From Granulicella sp. WH15 (lineage in GTDB: Bacteria > Acidobacteriota > Terriglobia > Terriglobales > Acidobacteriaceae): a DNA stretch of 64,000 nt. A program made the translations under genes and the position numbers. The notes beneath the pieces were generated by a model. The model saw only the letters and a program-made list of their open reading frames with translations, made no database searches and was not told where the DNA came from. Shown here one piece after another: positions 1 through 8,282 of this stretch. Location of the stretch: positions 186,001 to 250,000 of the forward strand of contig NZ_CP042596.1 in the NCBI RefSeq assembly GCF_009914315.1. Direction: 5' to 3'. How positions within the stretch are numbered: the first letter of the stretch is position 1; the number at the start of each line of letters is the position of its first letter.

Positions 1-110
1 CCTGAAGGCAAACAAAAAACAAGCGACAGCAAGATCTCGATGGCCTATTCATACGCGGTTTTATCGCTCATGGGTGGGCCATCCGTTTTTGCACGGCCTC
101 AGGGGAAAGT
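1..110. other. Gene-free left edge
   Basis: No gene with a credible start, ribosome binding site or codon pattern is visible before the repeat that begins near position 111. The reading frames here run through into the repeat, so they are unlikely to be translated. Confidence 0.4.
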
Positions 111-270
111 GTCCTGCCGGACGGGCCTCCTGCGCGGAGGGCGGGCGTTTGCACGCCTTTTTACGGCTTCGCGTGGTCCTCCCGCTGGTCGGAAGAAAGA
201 TTCTCGCTGTCGACCAGCGGGAGGCTTCATGCCGCCCCGAGAACCGCACGAAGTGCCGACGTGCGGGGGT
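111..270. repeat. Composite dispersed repeat (B, hairpin E, partial A)
   Basis: A B unit (111-175, from GTCCTGCCGGAC to GCTTCGCGTG) is followed by a perfect 14-bp inverted repeat (CCTCCCGCTGGTCG at 178-191, CGACCAGCGGGAGG at 211-224). Next comes a truncated reverse-orientation A unit containing GCACGAAGTGC. The same modules recur in other gaps of the window in different orders and orientations. Confidence 0.85.
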
Positions 271-348
271 TACTCCCTGGCTCACCGCTGGCATGTGGCC
301 CGCGTCTTCCCGGCAAAGCCCTGTAGCATCTCAGATGAGGCTTTCCCC

Positions 349-588
349 GTGCCGTATATCTATATCGACAAGGTCCTGAATGAGCTGCGCGACGAGCTGC
401 TCTCCGCCATGCACGCGGCGGTGCAGCGCGAGCTGCGCCAGGGCCGGATCGACGTCGGAGCCCTCTACCGCTCGTTCACGCGGGCTGCGGCCAAGCAGTG
501 CTCGAACCCGGCGCTAGTCTCCGACAAGTGCATCGAGGCCAATACCGTACGGCCCAAGAAGGGCCGCAGCGTGCGGGCCGAGGAGTGA
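349..588 (+). CDS. Small hypothetical protein, 79 aa
   Basis: GTG start preceded by GATGAGG at a suitable distance. The longer in-frame version would have to translate the repeat upstream, so the GTG is preferred. The product has a predicted helical first half (YIYIDKVLNELRDELL), then a charged middle and a lysine/arginine-rich tail (RPKKGRSVRAEE). No family was recognised and no signal peptide or membrane segment is visible. It could be a small cytosolic or nucleic-acid-associated protein, but nothing proves this. Confidence 0.45.
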   Translation: MPYIYIDKVLNELRDELLSAMHAAVQRELRQGRIDVGALYRSFTRAAAKQCSNPALVSDKCIEANTVRPKKGRSVRAEE

Positions 589-731
589 TGATCCGTGTTT
601 CAACGTCTGATAACTGTTGATCTTGCACAAGTAGCCTGTAAGGGCGGGCTGTTTACGCCGTACACACGGGAAATCTTTGAATCCATGCAACCTTTCGGGA
701 GTCCTATGGATGTATGCGGAAGGAGGAGTCG

Positions 732-899
732 ATGACGAATCGCAGCTTGAAAACATTGTCGGTTCTTGCTCTTGTGCTGAGCCCCGCGCTCGCCTTCGCA
801 AGGCCCATCCAATCCAGCGGCGTTCACCAGCGCCCGGTACTGTTCCACGATCGCAGCGCGCGTATGCACGTTGATCGCGGCTCTGTTGCCCACCACTAA
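732..899 (+). CDS. Small secreted protein, 55 aa
   Basis: The ATG at 732 follows a strong Shine-Dalgarno, GGAAGGAGG. The N-terminus is a textbook Sec signal peptide: basic MTNRSLK, hydrophobic TLSVLALVLSPALAFA, and likely cleavage after AFA. Only about 30 residues remain after cleavage, and they are rich in His and Arg with no recognised domain. An upstream in-frame ATG at 714 is less likely because it places the Shine-Dalgarno inside the gene. The family is unknown. The convergent neighbour is trpF. Confidence 0.55.
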   Translation: MTNRSLKTLSVLALVLSPALAFARPIQSSGVHQRPVLFHDRSARMHVDRGSVAHH

Positions 900-951
900 A
901 CTGCTGTAAAGCACCTGATCTCCAGAGTTAGAGTTTCGGACGGCCGCGAAG

Positions 952-1620
952 CTAGCGCGCGGTAGCCCGGGCTCTCTGGATAAAGGCTTCAACCTTGGCC
1001 CGGTCCTTTACCCCGGCCGATTGCTCCACACCACTGGCAACGTCCACGCCCCACGGTTCAAGCGCCGCAATCGCTTCCCCCACATTCTCAGGAGTCAGGC
1101 CACCGGCTACGATCAGCCGCAAGGCATTGTGCTGCTTCAAAACGCCGCGGGCGCGGCCCCAGTCGAAGTGGACCCCGGTTCCGCCGGTCGCGGAGCCAAT
1201 CTTGGAATCGACCAGCACGCGGTAGCCCTCTGGTGCGCTGGCCACCTCGGCCAGTTGGCGGGTGGCTTCGTTTTCTTGCTCTGGGCCTCCATCGACGACC
1301 CAGGAGAGGGTGGGGATGATCTGGACGCCGGGCAGTTTGGCGGCCACGGCCCGCGCCAGGGCCAGATTGACGCCGCCGTGGAGCTGCACCGTATCGAGAC
1401 CGGCCTCGGTGGCGGCGCGGGCGATCTCCTCCGCGTCCGGCGTGGCGAAGACTCCGACCTTCTCGACGTGGCTGGGCAGATGTGGCGTAATAGCCGCTAC
1501 CTGTGCGGCGACCACGCGGCGCTTGCTGGGCGCGAAGACGAAGCCCACTGCGTCTGCACCGGCTTCGGCGGCCATCAGGGCGTCATCGAGAGTGGTGTTG
1601 GCACAGATCTTGATCCACAT
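952..1620 (-). CDS. trpF: Phosphoribosylanthranilate isomerase
   Basis: Catalyses the Amadori rearrangement of N-(5-phosphoribosyl)anthranilate to CdRP, third step of tryptophan synthesis, in the cytosol. The 222-residue protein has the expected length for a single TIM barrel. It opens with WIKICANT, giving the catalytic Cys at residue 6, and carries VDSK and the C-terminal GGLTPENV phosphate-binding region. It starts 3 bp after the trpC stop, so trpC-trpF are one transcription unit. trpB and trpA lie 5 kb away on the other strand, so the pathway is split here. Confidence 0.96.
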   Translation of the reverse strand: MWIKICANTTLDDALMAAEAGADAVGFVFAPSKRRVVAAQVAAITPHLPSHVEKVGVFATPDAEEIARAATEAGLDTVQLHGGVNLALARAVAAKLPGVQIIPTLSWVVDGGPEQENEATRQLAEVASAPEGYRVLVDSKIGSATGGTGVHFDWGRARGVLKQHNALRLIVAGGLTPENVGEAIAALEPWGVDVASGVEQSAGVKDRAKVEAFIQRARATAR

Positions 1621-1623
1621 GGC

Positions 1624-2427
1624 TTAAACCGCGCAGGGGGCAGCTTTGCCGATGAGCTGGGCCAGCGCCACCGCCGGGTCCGGCTCCCGCATCAGCGTTT
1701 CGCCGACGAGAAAGGCGTTGTAGCCCGCTCCGAGCAGACGCTCGATGTCTGCGGAGTCGCGGATGCCGCTCTCGGCCACGCGCAGGACGCCCGAGGGCAT
1801 GGCCGCGGCCAGCTCGGTGTGGGTCTCGGGCTTTACCTCGAGGGTCTTGAGGTCGCGGCTGTTGACGCCGATGACCTCGAACCCGAGGGCGACCGCACGC
1901 TCCAGCTCGGACAGGTTGTGGACCTCGCAGAGGACGTCGAGACCCCGGCGTGCGGCCTCAGAGGCCAGTTCGGCCAGCACTGCATCGGGGTGCGCCGCGA
2001 CGATCAGCAGGATGGCGTCGGCTCCGGCGGCACGGGCTTCGAGGATCTGGAAGGGATCGAGGATGAAGTCCTTGCGCAGCACGGGGATGGAGACGACGCG
2101 GGAGACCGCCTGCAAGTCGGCGAGCGAGCCCTGGAAGTAGTCCTCGTCGGTGAGCACGGAGATGGCCGCCGCACCTGCCGACTGGTAGCGCTGGGCGATC
2201 CACGCGGGCTGGAAGTCGGCCCGGATGACGCCGCGCGAGGGCGATGCCTTCTTGACCTCGGAGATGATGGCTGGGCCGGTGGAGGCGACGCTGCGCAGCC
2301 CGGCGGCAAAGCCACGCGGCTGGTGGGCCTTGGCGAGCGCCTCCAGATGGCCGAGGTCGGCTGCCTGCTTGCGCTCCATCACCCGCAGCAGCGTGGTGGC
2401 CATGATCTTTTCGAGGTGCGTGGACAT
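1624..2427 (-). CDS. trpC: Indole-3-glycerol-phosphate synthase
   Basis: Converts CdRP to indole-3-glycerol phosphate, the substrate of TrpA. The protein is 267 aa with start MSTHLEKI at 2427, supported by the Shine-Dalgarno AGGAG seven bases upstream. A longer ORF begins inside a terminator hairpin and is rejected. Family signatures include the KKASPSRG loop, VLTDEDYFQGS, RKDFILDPFQI and GVNSRDL. trpF follows directly. An intrinsic terminator and a tRNA-Leu lie immediately upstream, leaving almost no room for a separate promoter. Confidence 0.96.
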   Translation of the reverse strand: MSTHLEKIMATTLLRVMERKQAADLGHLEALAKAHQPRGFAAGLRSVASTGPAIISEVKKASPSRGVIRADFQPAWIAQRYQSAGAAAISVLTDEDYFQGSLADLQAVSRVVSIPVLRKDFILDPFQILEARAAGADAILLIVAAHPDAVLAELASEAARRGLDVLCEVHNLSELERAVALGFEVIGVNSRDLKTLEVKPETHTELAAAMPSGVLRVAESGIRDSADIERLLGAGYNAFLVGETLMREPDPAVALAQLIGKAAPCAV

Positions 2428-2460
2428 GCGATCTCCTGGAGAAAGTGTTACGAGCAACAA

Positions 2461-2490
2461 AACACCCCTCACGCTGGAGGGGTGTTTTTA
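2461..2490 (-). terminator. Intrinsic terminator between tRNA-Leu and trpC
   Basis: A perfect 10-bp stem (AACACCCCTC / GAGGGGTGTT) with a 6-nt loop and T runs on both sides, so it could act in either direction. On the minus strand it follows the tRNA-Leu by about 6 nt and ends about 33 nt before the trpC start. It may therefore also limit read-through into trpCF. Confidence 0.85.
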
Positions 2491-2496
2491 GAACTT

Positions 2497-2583
2497 TGGT
2501 GCCGAAGAAGGGACTCGAACCCCCACACCCTTGCGAGTACGTGGACCTGAACCACGCGCGTCTGCCAATTCCGCCACTACGGC
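2497..2583 (-). tRNA. tRNA-Leu (CAG)
   Basis: The minus strand reads as a class II tRNA with GCCGTAG at the 5' end, D-arm GCGGAATTGGCAGAC, anticodon stem CGTGG/CCACG around loop TTCAGGT (anticodon CAG), a long variable arm, T-arm GGGTTCGAGTCCC and an encoded CCA. The acceptor stem pairs except for a U5-U68 mismatch. It is transcribed toward trpC. Confidence 0.95.
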
Positions 2584-2636
2584 ACTACCTTCAAGCCATC
2601 CGGGGAGGCACTCCCGAACTCCTTGCCTGAATCCTG

Positions 2637-2665
2637 AGTATGCCAAATTTGGCCCCTGGTGTCAA
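2637..2665 (-). promoter_or_regulatory. Sigma70-type promoter of tRNA-Leu (and possibly trpCF)
   Basis: On the minus strand there is a consensus TTGACA (2660-2665), a 17-nt spacer, and CATACT (2637-2642). The expected start of transcription is near 2630, about 47 nt before the mature tRNA. This is the only strong promoter seen upstream of trpC. Confidence 0.8.
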
Positions 2666-2696
2666 TTCCGGCTGCCTTCGGTACACTGGGTTCAGG

Positions 2697-2724
2697 TTGA
2701 CGTCCCGAGTTCGGTTAGCATAAC
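2697..2724 (+). promoter_or_regulatory. Candidate promoter of the DHp-like gene
   Basis: TTGACG (2697-2702), 16-nt spacer, CATAAC (2719-2724), about 40 nt before the ATG at 2766. It is back to back with the tRNA-Leu promoter. Moderate match to sigma70 consensus. Confidence 0.45.
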
Positions 2725-2765
2725 TCCCTCCCTGGCGAGCGCCAACGCAAGAGGTCCTAATTTCT

Positions 2766-3038
2766 ATGACGCCAGTGCCGCCCAAACCGGCTCCAGCCGG
2801 GGCCACGGATGCCAATTCGGAGCTGATTCCCGACGAGCTTGCACTCGACATACGCCGCTACGCGCACGACCTGTCGAACGCGCTCGAGATCATCGTGCAG
2901 ACCAGCTACCTGCTCTCGACCGCCGAGCTGAAGGAACCGGCTGCGGCGTGGCTGGGGATGCTCGACGGCGGCGTGGAGAAGGCGCTCGAGATCAACCTGG
3001 CGCTACGCAACTACATCAAGGCGCACACGGCCAAGTAG
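2766..3038 (+). CDS. Stand-alone HisKA/DHp-like protein, 90 aa
   Basis: Short cytosolic protein. After a Pro/Ala-rich start, residues 25-60 (ELALDIRRYAHDLSNALEII) resemble the H-box helix of a histidine kinase dimerisation domain, with His34 followed by Asp-Leu-x-Asn as in HisKA-type H-boxes. The ATP-binding HATPase domain is entirely absent and the reading frame is intact, so it could act as a phosphotransfer protein or be a degraded kinase. Its stop codon abuts that of a convergent response regulator, which suggests a functional pair. Family assignment is inference. Confidence 0.6.
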   Translation: MTPVPPKPAPAGATDANSELIPDELALDIRRYAHDLSNALEIIVQTSYLLSTAELKEPAAAWLGMLDGGVEKALEINLALRNYIKAHTAK

Positions 3039-3049
3039 CTACTTGGCCG
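3028..3049. other. 22-bp perfect palindrome across two stop codons
   Basis: CGGCCAAGTAG followed directly by CTACTTGGCCG. Both convergent genes end with codons GCC AAG TAG, so the palindrome includes both stops. It may help separate the two transcripts, although it lacks a loop and a T tract. Confidence 0.6.
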
Positions 3050-3620
3050 CTTTCTTCGCGGCCTTCTTGACGACTTTCTTAGCCGTCCGCTTGGCCACAC
3101 GCGGGGCCGCTGCCTTTTTCGCGACCGTGGCGCGCCGCGCTCCCACAGCCTTCACCGGCTTGCCGACGCTCGCCGAGGCCAGCCCCGCCGCGAATCCCGC
3201 GGCCAGAGCTGCCTTGGTCCCATCCGTCGCGGACTCCAACTGCTTCAGCTTGTCGGCGTGGCTTTCGAGCAGCTTTTCGAGCGACTGGATCAGCGTGCGG
3301 GTCTGCATGGGCTTGACCAGCATCTTGTCCGCGCCCATGTTCTGCCAGTCTTCGTCGGCGACGGGGAAGGCGGTGAGCAGCGCCACGGCCGGATGGTAGG
3401 CCGCGGTGCGAGCCGCCACGATCACCTCGCGGCCAGCCTCGTCGGACTCCATCCGCATGTCGGTGATGACCATGTGGTACTCGCGGGCCTTCAGCCGGGC
3501 CCTGGCCTCGCGCGCGCTGGCCGCGGTGTCCACGTCGAAACCGCTGATCTCCAGCACGGCTTTCAGGGTAAGAAGCACAGCCACTTCATCGTCCACCAGC
3601 AGGATTCGACGCTTGCTCAC
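3039..3620 (-). CDS. Response regulator with lysine/alanine-rich H1-like tail
   Basis: The receiver domain (residues 4-125) has all the key residues: acidic pair Asp10/Asp11, phosphoacceptor Asp54, Thr83 and Lys103. A short linker leads to a tail (about 160-193) of repeated KKAAK/KKVVKKAAK type, like the C-terminus of histone H1 or bacterial Hc1/AlgP-like proteins. The tail suggests nucleic-acid binding or a role in localisation. The start is GTG, with GAGGAG eight bases upstream. There is no helix-turn-helix or enzymatic output domain. The convergent neighbour is a kinase-like H-box protein. Confidence 0.88.
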   Translation of the reverse strand: MSKRRILLVDDEVAVLLTLKAVLEISGFDVDTAASAREARARLKAREYHMVITDMRMESDEAGREVIVAARTAAYHPAVALLTAFPVADEDWQNMGADKMLVKPMQTRTLIQSLEKLLESHADKLKQLESATDGTKAALAAGFAAGLASASVGKPVKAVGARRATVAKKAAAPRVAKRTAKKVVKKAAKKAAK

Positions 3621-3838
3621 AGTTCAGCTCTCCTCAATTACCAGAGTCGTTCGATCCGGACTCATGTCATGCAGCATCTTTCTGCGCTCCTATCATCATC
3701 GCAGACCGCAGTCTCCGCAACCACGGAGGCCGAACGGTCATCTAATCGACTGTAAGCCCAGAAGCTATCCCGTTCCGGCACAACTTCTGGTGCAACGTGG
3801 GCCAGATACGCCGATATCACAGAAAAGACGTGGATTAG
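3621..3838. other. Intergenic region before infC
   Basis: No credible gene is visible. It holds the divergent 5' regions of the response regulator (minus) and infC (plus). No other element was recognised. Confidence 0.4.
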
Positions 3839-3847
3839 TGCTATACT
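3839..3847 (+). promoter_or_regulatory. Extended -10 promoter of infC
   Basis: TGCTATACT matches an extended -10 (TGn followed by TATACT at 3842-3847). No good -35 is seen. Transcription would begin near 3854, giving a leader of about 90 nt before the infC start. Confidence 0.55.
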
Positions 3848-3944
3848 CCACGTTGCAGCGGCTTTTGCCGAACTGGGGCAAACCCGCGTCTAAACTCCTA
3901 ACCACAGACATGGCCGGCCGGTGTGCCGTCCGTGGAGGCCACCT

Positions 3945-4592
3945 ATTCCACCGATTGATAAGCGTTCCGCAAAATCCTTTATCCGCACCAACGAGCGCAT
4001 TCGCGCCCGCGAAGTCCGCGTCATCGACGAGAACGGCGAGCAGTTGGGCGTCATGGTCCCCTTCGAGGCCCTGAAGCTGGCCCGCGAGCGCTCGCTCGAC
4101 CTGGTCGAGATTTCGCCCAATGCCGTTCCCCCTGTGTGCAAGATCCAGGACTACGGCAAGTTCCTTTATGAGAAGGACAAGTCCGACCGCGCCGCGCGCA
4201 AGAAGCAGAAAGTTATTGTTATCAAAGAGGTTAAGTTCTCCGTCACGGTAGACGAGCACGACTACCAGACCAAGAAGAACATGGCCGTGCGCTTCCTCGG
4301 TGAAGGCGACAAGGTAAAGGCTTCGCTGCGCTTCAAGGGCCGCCAGATGGCCCACCGCGATCTGGGCTACAAGATCATCAACCGCCTGATCGTCGATATC
4401 GGCGACGCCGGACTGGTCGAGTTTATGCCGCGCATGGAAGGCACCACCCTGCACGCGATCCTGGCACCTTCGAAGAAGGCCGAGCAGCAGCAGCAGGCTC
4501 CGCCGCCGAAGAAGCCGGCTCCTGCGGCCTCCACTCCCGCGGCACAGGCTCCGGCCGCGAAGGCCGAGCCCGTTGCGACGACTGCCGAGTAA
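3945..4592 (+). CDS. infC: Translation initiation factor IF-3
   Basis: Binds the 30S subunit and checks start-codon/initiator-tRNA pairing. The N-domain (SFIRTNERIRAREVRVID) and C-domain (KEVKFSVTVDEHDYQTK, VKASLRFKGRQMAH) are both complete. The start is placed at ATT (3945), six bases after GGAGG. No ATG fits, and a GTG at 3921 would put the ribosome site inside the gene. In E. coli an AUU start allows IF-3 to repress its own translation. A tail of about 40 residues rich in Ala, Pro and Gln extends past the usual length of about 175. The common partners rpmI and rplT do not follow. Confidence 0.95.
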   Translation: MPPIDKRSAKSFIRTNERIRAREVRVIDENGEQLGVMVPFEALKLARERSLDLVEISPNAVPPVCKIQDYGKFLYEKDKSDRAARKKQKVIVIKEVKFSVTVDEHDYQTKKNMAVRFLGEGDKVKASLRFKGRQMAHRDLGYKIINRLIVDIGDAGLVEFMPRMEGTTLHAILAPSKKAEQQQQAPPPKKPAPAASTPAAQAPAAKAEPVATTAE

Positions 4593-4941
4593 CGCGATTC
4601 TCCCAGTATCTTGAACTTTAGGTCCTGAAGAAGATCGACAAAGTCGGCGCGTCGGACATATAAAAACAGCAAAGTCGAGATCGCCCCCATCGGCACGATG
4701 AGGGGCGATTATTTTCGCCTCAAAAACGAGACGGATGTTACCTTTGTTGTCATAAATCAGATCGCCCCGGTTCATATCTACATCGAACAGATGGAGATGA
4801 TATTTAGCCGAAGCCTCATCTGCTGCAGAGTGAAGAGACGTACAGAGTTTGCCTCCGTCTCGGTCCAGTACTTCCGGCTGGTTCTGGATCGTCCAATTCA
4901 TGTAAAGCTTCGACGATAAGATCTCGAGTACACGTCTCACA
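4593..4941. other. Intergenic region downstream of infC
   Basis: Apart from the terminator described separately, no supported gene is seen. A 73-codon frame at 4698-4919 starts inside the terminator hairpin, lacks a ribosome site and is not called. The part at 4720-4920 is visibly more AT-rich than its surroundings. Confidence 0.4.
4680..4715 (+). terminator. Intrinsic terminator of infC
   Basis: Stem ATCGCCCC (4680-4687) / GGGGCGAT (4702-4709), followed by TATTTTC. It lies about 90 nt after the infC stop, consistent with monocistronic infC. Confidence 0.75.
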
Positions 4942-6705
4942 ATGACTGACTCCCCGATCTCCGACAACCCGATCTTTCCTCTGCCACGCTGGCTGAAGCT
5001 CGGCAGCATCTCCTCTCTGCTGTTTTCGGCAGTGCTGGCAGCGGCGTTCATCATCGCCGGCGGCTTCACGGTCTACTCCAATATGCGAAACACCGAGGAA
5101 GTCAGGGCCTGGGTGAGCCACTCGCAGGGCATCGTCACGAATCTGCAGGTGCAGGAGCAGCGGCTCGATCGAGTGGATTATGGCCTGCAACTGTACAGCC
5201 TGACCGGAGTGCGAGCCCATCTGAAGATGGCCTCGTCCAACCTGTCGACCCTCAGCATCAGCCTGGTGCAGCTACGCGATCAGATGAAGGATAACGACTC
5301 GCAGGAACGCCACGTGCAGGAGCTGGATCGGGCGGTGGCGGACCTGGTGAACGCGCTCAACCAACCCGATGTGGGCTCCGATAGCCGGACCGACCCCCAG
5401 AACCGGCCGGTACCTGAGCGACAGATCTCCGTCTGTCGCGACAAGCTCAGCATCCTGTTGCAGGAGGAGCGCGCTCTGCTGCGACAGCGGAGCGACGGCT
5501 CACGCAATAGCTTCTACCGCAGCTTTCTGCTGACAATCGGCTACCTGGGCGTCTCGACTGTGATCGTGGCGCTGCTCTTCGGCTTTCTCTTTCGCGATAG
5601 CTGGCGGCGGCGGCACGATGAGCGGAGGCTCTTCGCGGCCAACAACGAGCTGGAGGCGACGGTTCTCAAGCTGACGGAGCGGGTACACGAGTCGGCGCTG
5701 CTGACCTCGGCCCGCGACGAGCTGCAGCTCTGCACCTCGGCCCAGCAGGCGTATGATTGCGCGGCGCACCATATGCAGCGGCTGCTGCCGGATACGAATG
5801 GCGCGATCCTGATGATCAGCAACTCGCGGCGCATGGTGGAGATCGTCTCCGAGTGGGGGCACCCCACCGCGCTGCTGGACGGCGTCGATCTGAACGCGTG
5901 CTGCGGCCTGCGCGCAGGCAAGCTGCGCTGGCGCAAGCCGGGACTCTCGGAGCTGGACTGTGCGCACTTTCTCGGAGCGCCGCCCGATACTTACCTATGC
6001 GTGCCGCTGGCCGCCTACGGCGAGACGATGGGGTTCGCGTTCATCAGCTTCGAGAAGCCCGAGGCCGTGCCGCTGGCTGAGGCGCGTAGTCCGCTGGTGA
6101 TGGAGCTGGCCGAGCTGGGGTCGCTGTCGATCGCGGGCCTCAACCTGCGCGCGAGGCTGGAGCGGCAGTCGATCCGTGACGGGCTGACCGGGCTCTTCAA
6201 CCGGCACTTCATGGAGATTGCACTGGAGCGCGAGATCCGCCGGGTGAAGCGGCAGAAGACCACGCTGGCCGTGCTGATGCTGGATGTGGATCACTACAAG
6301 CAGTTCAACGACACCTTCGGGCACGAGGCCGGGGATATCGTGCTGCGGCAGGTGGCGGAGTGCTTCCGCAGGGCGGTGCGGGAGGAGGACGTGATCTGCC
6401 GGTATGGCGGCGAGGAGTTCATCATCATCATGCCGGATGTGACGGAGCAGATCGCGAGGCTGCGCGCGGAGTCGATTCTTACGAGTGTTGCCGAGACACA
6501 GATGCAGTTTCGCGGCGAGGTGCTGCGGTCGGTGACGGTGTCGGCGGGCATTGCGATGTATCCGGTGGCGGGCAAGCGGGGCGAGGAGCTGATCCGGATG
6601 GCGGATGCCGCGTTGTACCGCGCGAAACACAATGGCCGGAACCAGGTCCAGTCGGCCTCCACGAAGCTGGAGCCGGAGACCGCGACCACCCCGCAACCAG
6701 CCTGA
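4942..6705 (+). CDS. Membrane diguanylate cyclase (CHASE3-like, GAF, GGDEF)
   Basis: Makes cyclic di-GMP from GTP. Membrane helices at about residues 20-46 and 190-216 flank a periplasmic helical sensor of CHASE3 type. A GAF-like domain follows (about 250-400), then a GGDEF domain (about 405-570). The active site reads RYGGEEF near residue 487. The inhibitory I-site RxxD is intact five residues before it (REED), so product inhibition is expected. The ligand is unknown. There is no obvious Shine-Dalgarno before the ATG. Confidence 0.92.
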   Translation: MTDSPISDNPIFPLPRWLKLGSISSLLFSAVLAAAFIIAGGFTVYSNMRNTEEVRAWVSHSQGIVTNLQVQEQRLDRVDYGLQLYSLTGVRAHLKMASSNLSTLSISLVQLRDQMKDNDSQERHVQELDRAVADLVNALNQPDVGSDSRTDPQNRPVPERQISVCRDKLSILLQEERALLRQRSDGSRNSFYRSFLLTIGYLGVSTVIVALLFGFLFRDSWRRRHDERRLFAANNELEATVLKLTERVHESALLTSARDELQLCTSAQQAYDCAAHHMQRLLPDTNGAILMISNSRRMVEIVSEWGHPTALLDGVDLNACCGLRAGKLRWRKPGLSELDCAHFLGAPPDTYLCVPLAAYGETMGFAFISFEKPEAVPLAEARSPLVMELAELGSLSIAGLNLRARLERQSIRDGLTGLFNRHFMEIALEREIRRVKRQKTTLAVLMLDVDHYKQFNDTFGHEAGDIVLRQVAECFRRAVREEDVICRYGGEEFIIIMPDVTEQIARLRAESILTSVAETQMQFRGEVLRSVTVSAGIAMYPVAGKRGEELIRMADAALYRAKHNGRNQVQSASTKLEPETATTPQPA

Positions 6706-6777
6706 CGGTACTTCGTGCGATTCTGAGCCAGCGGAACAACCATGCGAGCGGCCTTGGACGCTTCGCATGGGCTCAAG
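6706..6777. repeat. Degenerate dispersed repeat A
   Basis: Shows GGTACTTCGTGCGATTCTGAG and, after a short interruption, TTGGACGCTTCGCATGG. These match the two hairpins of the A unit with an insertion between them. It lies between the diguanylate cyclase stop and the trp leader promoter. Confidence 0.5.
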
Positions 6778-6806
6778 TTGCAGATATCTCCGCCGCGGTG
6801 TAAGGT
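6778..6806 (+). promoter_or_regulatory. Candidate trp leader promoter
   Basis: TTGCAG (6778-6783), 17-nt spacer, TAAGGT (6801-6806). Predicted transcription start near 6813, four bases before the leader peptide ATG. Moderate consensus match, but ideal spacing. Confidence 0.5.
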
Positions 6807-6816
6807 AAAGGGCAAG

Positions 6817-6897
6817 ATGATCCAGAGCTTTAGCCCGTCGTTTACCATCCGCTTCTGGCGCGCCTATTGGCGTGTGGGGGCGGACTCGGCGGTGTAG
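6817..6897 (+). CDS. Putative trp leader peptide, 26 aa
   Basis: A short frame starting ATG ATC CAG with AAAGGG five bases upstream. It has Trp codons at positions 14 and 18 (segment FWRAYW), an unusual density for a 26-residue peptide, and ends in TAG about 60 nt before a strong intrinsic terminator in front of trpB. The layout is that of a transcription attenuator in which ribosome stalling at Trp codons controls terminator formation. The peptide itself would have no other function. The role is inferred from position and codon content. Confidence 0.6.
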   Translation: MIQSFSPSFTIRFWRAYWRVGADSAV

Positions 6898-6956
6898 ATA
6901 TAGGACTCATCTGACAGATTGCTTCACGCTTCAGACGATTCCATACGACCCACGAG

Positions 6957-6986
6957 CCGCTGCCCACATCCGGGTAGCGGTTTTTT
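6957..6986 (+). terminator. Intrinsic terminator / attenuator upstream of trpB
   Basis: A 9-bp stem, CCGCTGCCC (6957-6965) with GGGTAGCGG (6972-6980), including one G-U pair, has a 6-nt loop and six T residues. It ends 33 nt before the trpB ATG. A G-rich segment at 6876-6883 (GGGGGCGG), just after the second leader Trp codon, could pair with the left arm (one bulge) as an antiterminator. Confidence 0.8.
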
Positions 6987-7019
6987 AGTGTCAGCAGAGA
7001 GATTTTTGGAGAACAGGCA

Positions 7020-8249
<1,230 letters not shown>

Positions 8250-8282
8250 AACGTAGCTCTTAGAACGTAGTTCGAGGAACGC

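Noticed and set aside
1021..2550. Long plus-strand frame of 509 codons across trpF-trpC and the tRNA
   Set aside because: It is the antisense shadow of trpF and trpC and runs through a tRNA and a terminator. High GC creates such long open frames.
4698..4919. 73-codon plus-strand frame after infC
   Set aside because: It starts within the infC terminator hairpin and lacks a ribosome binding site and any recognisable domain.
3765..5069. 434-codon minus-strand frame opposite infC
   Set aside because: It crosses infC, its terminator and the start of the diguanylate cyclase gene; no homology-like pattern.
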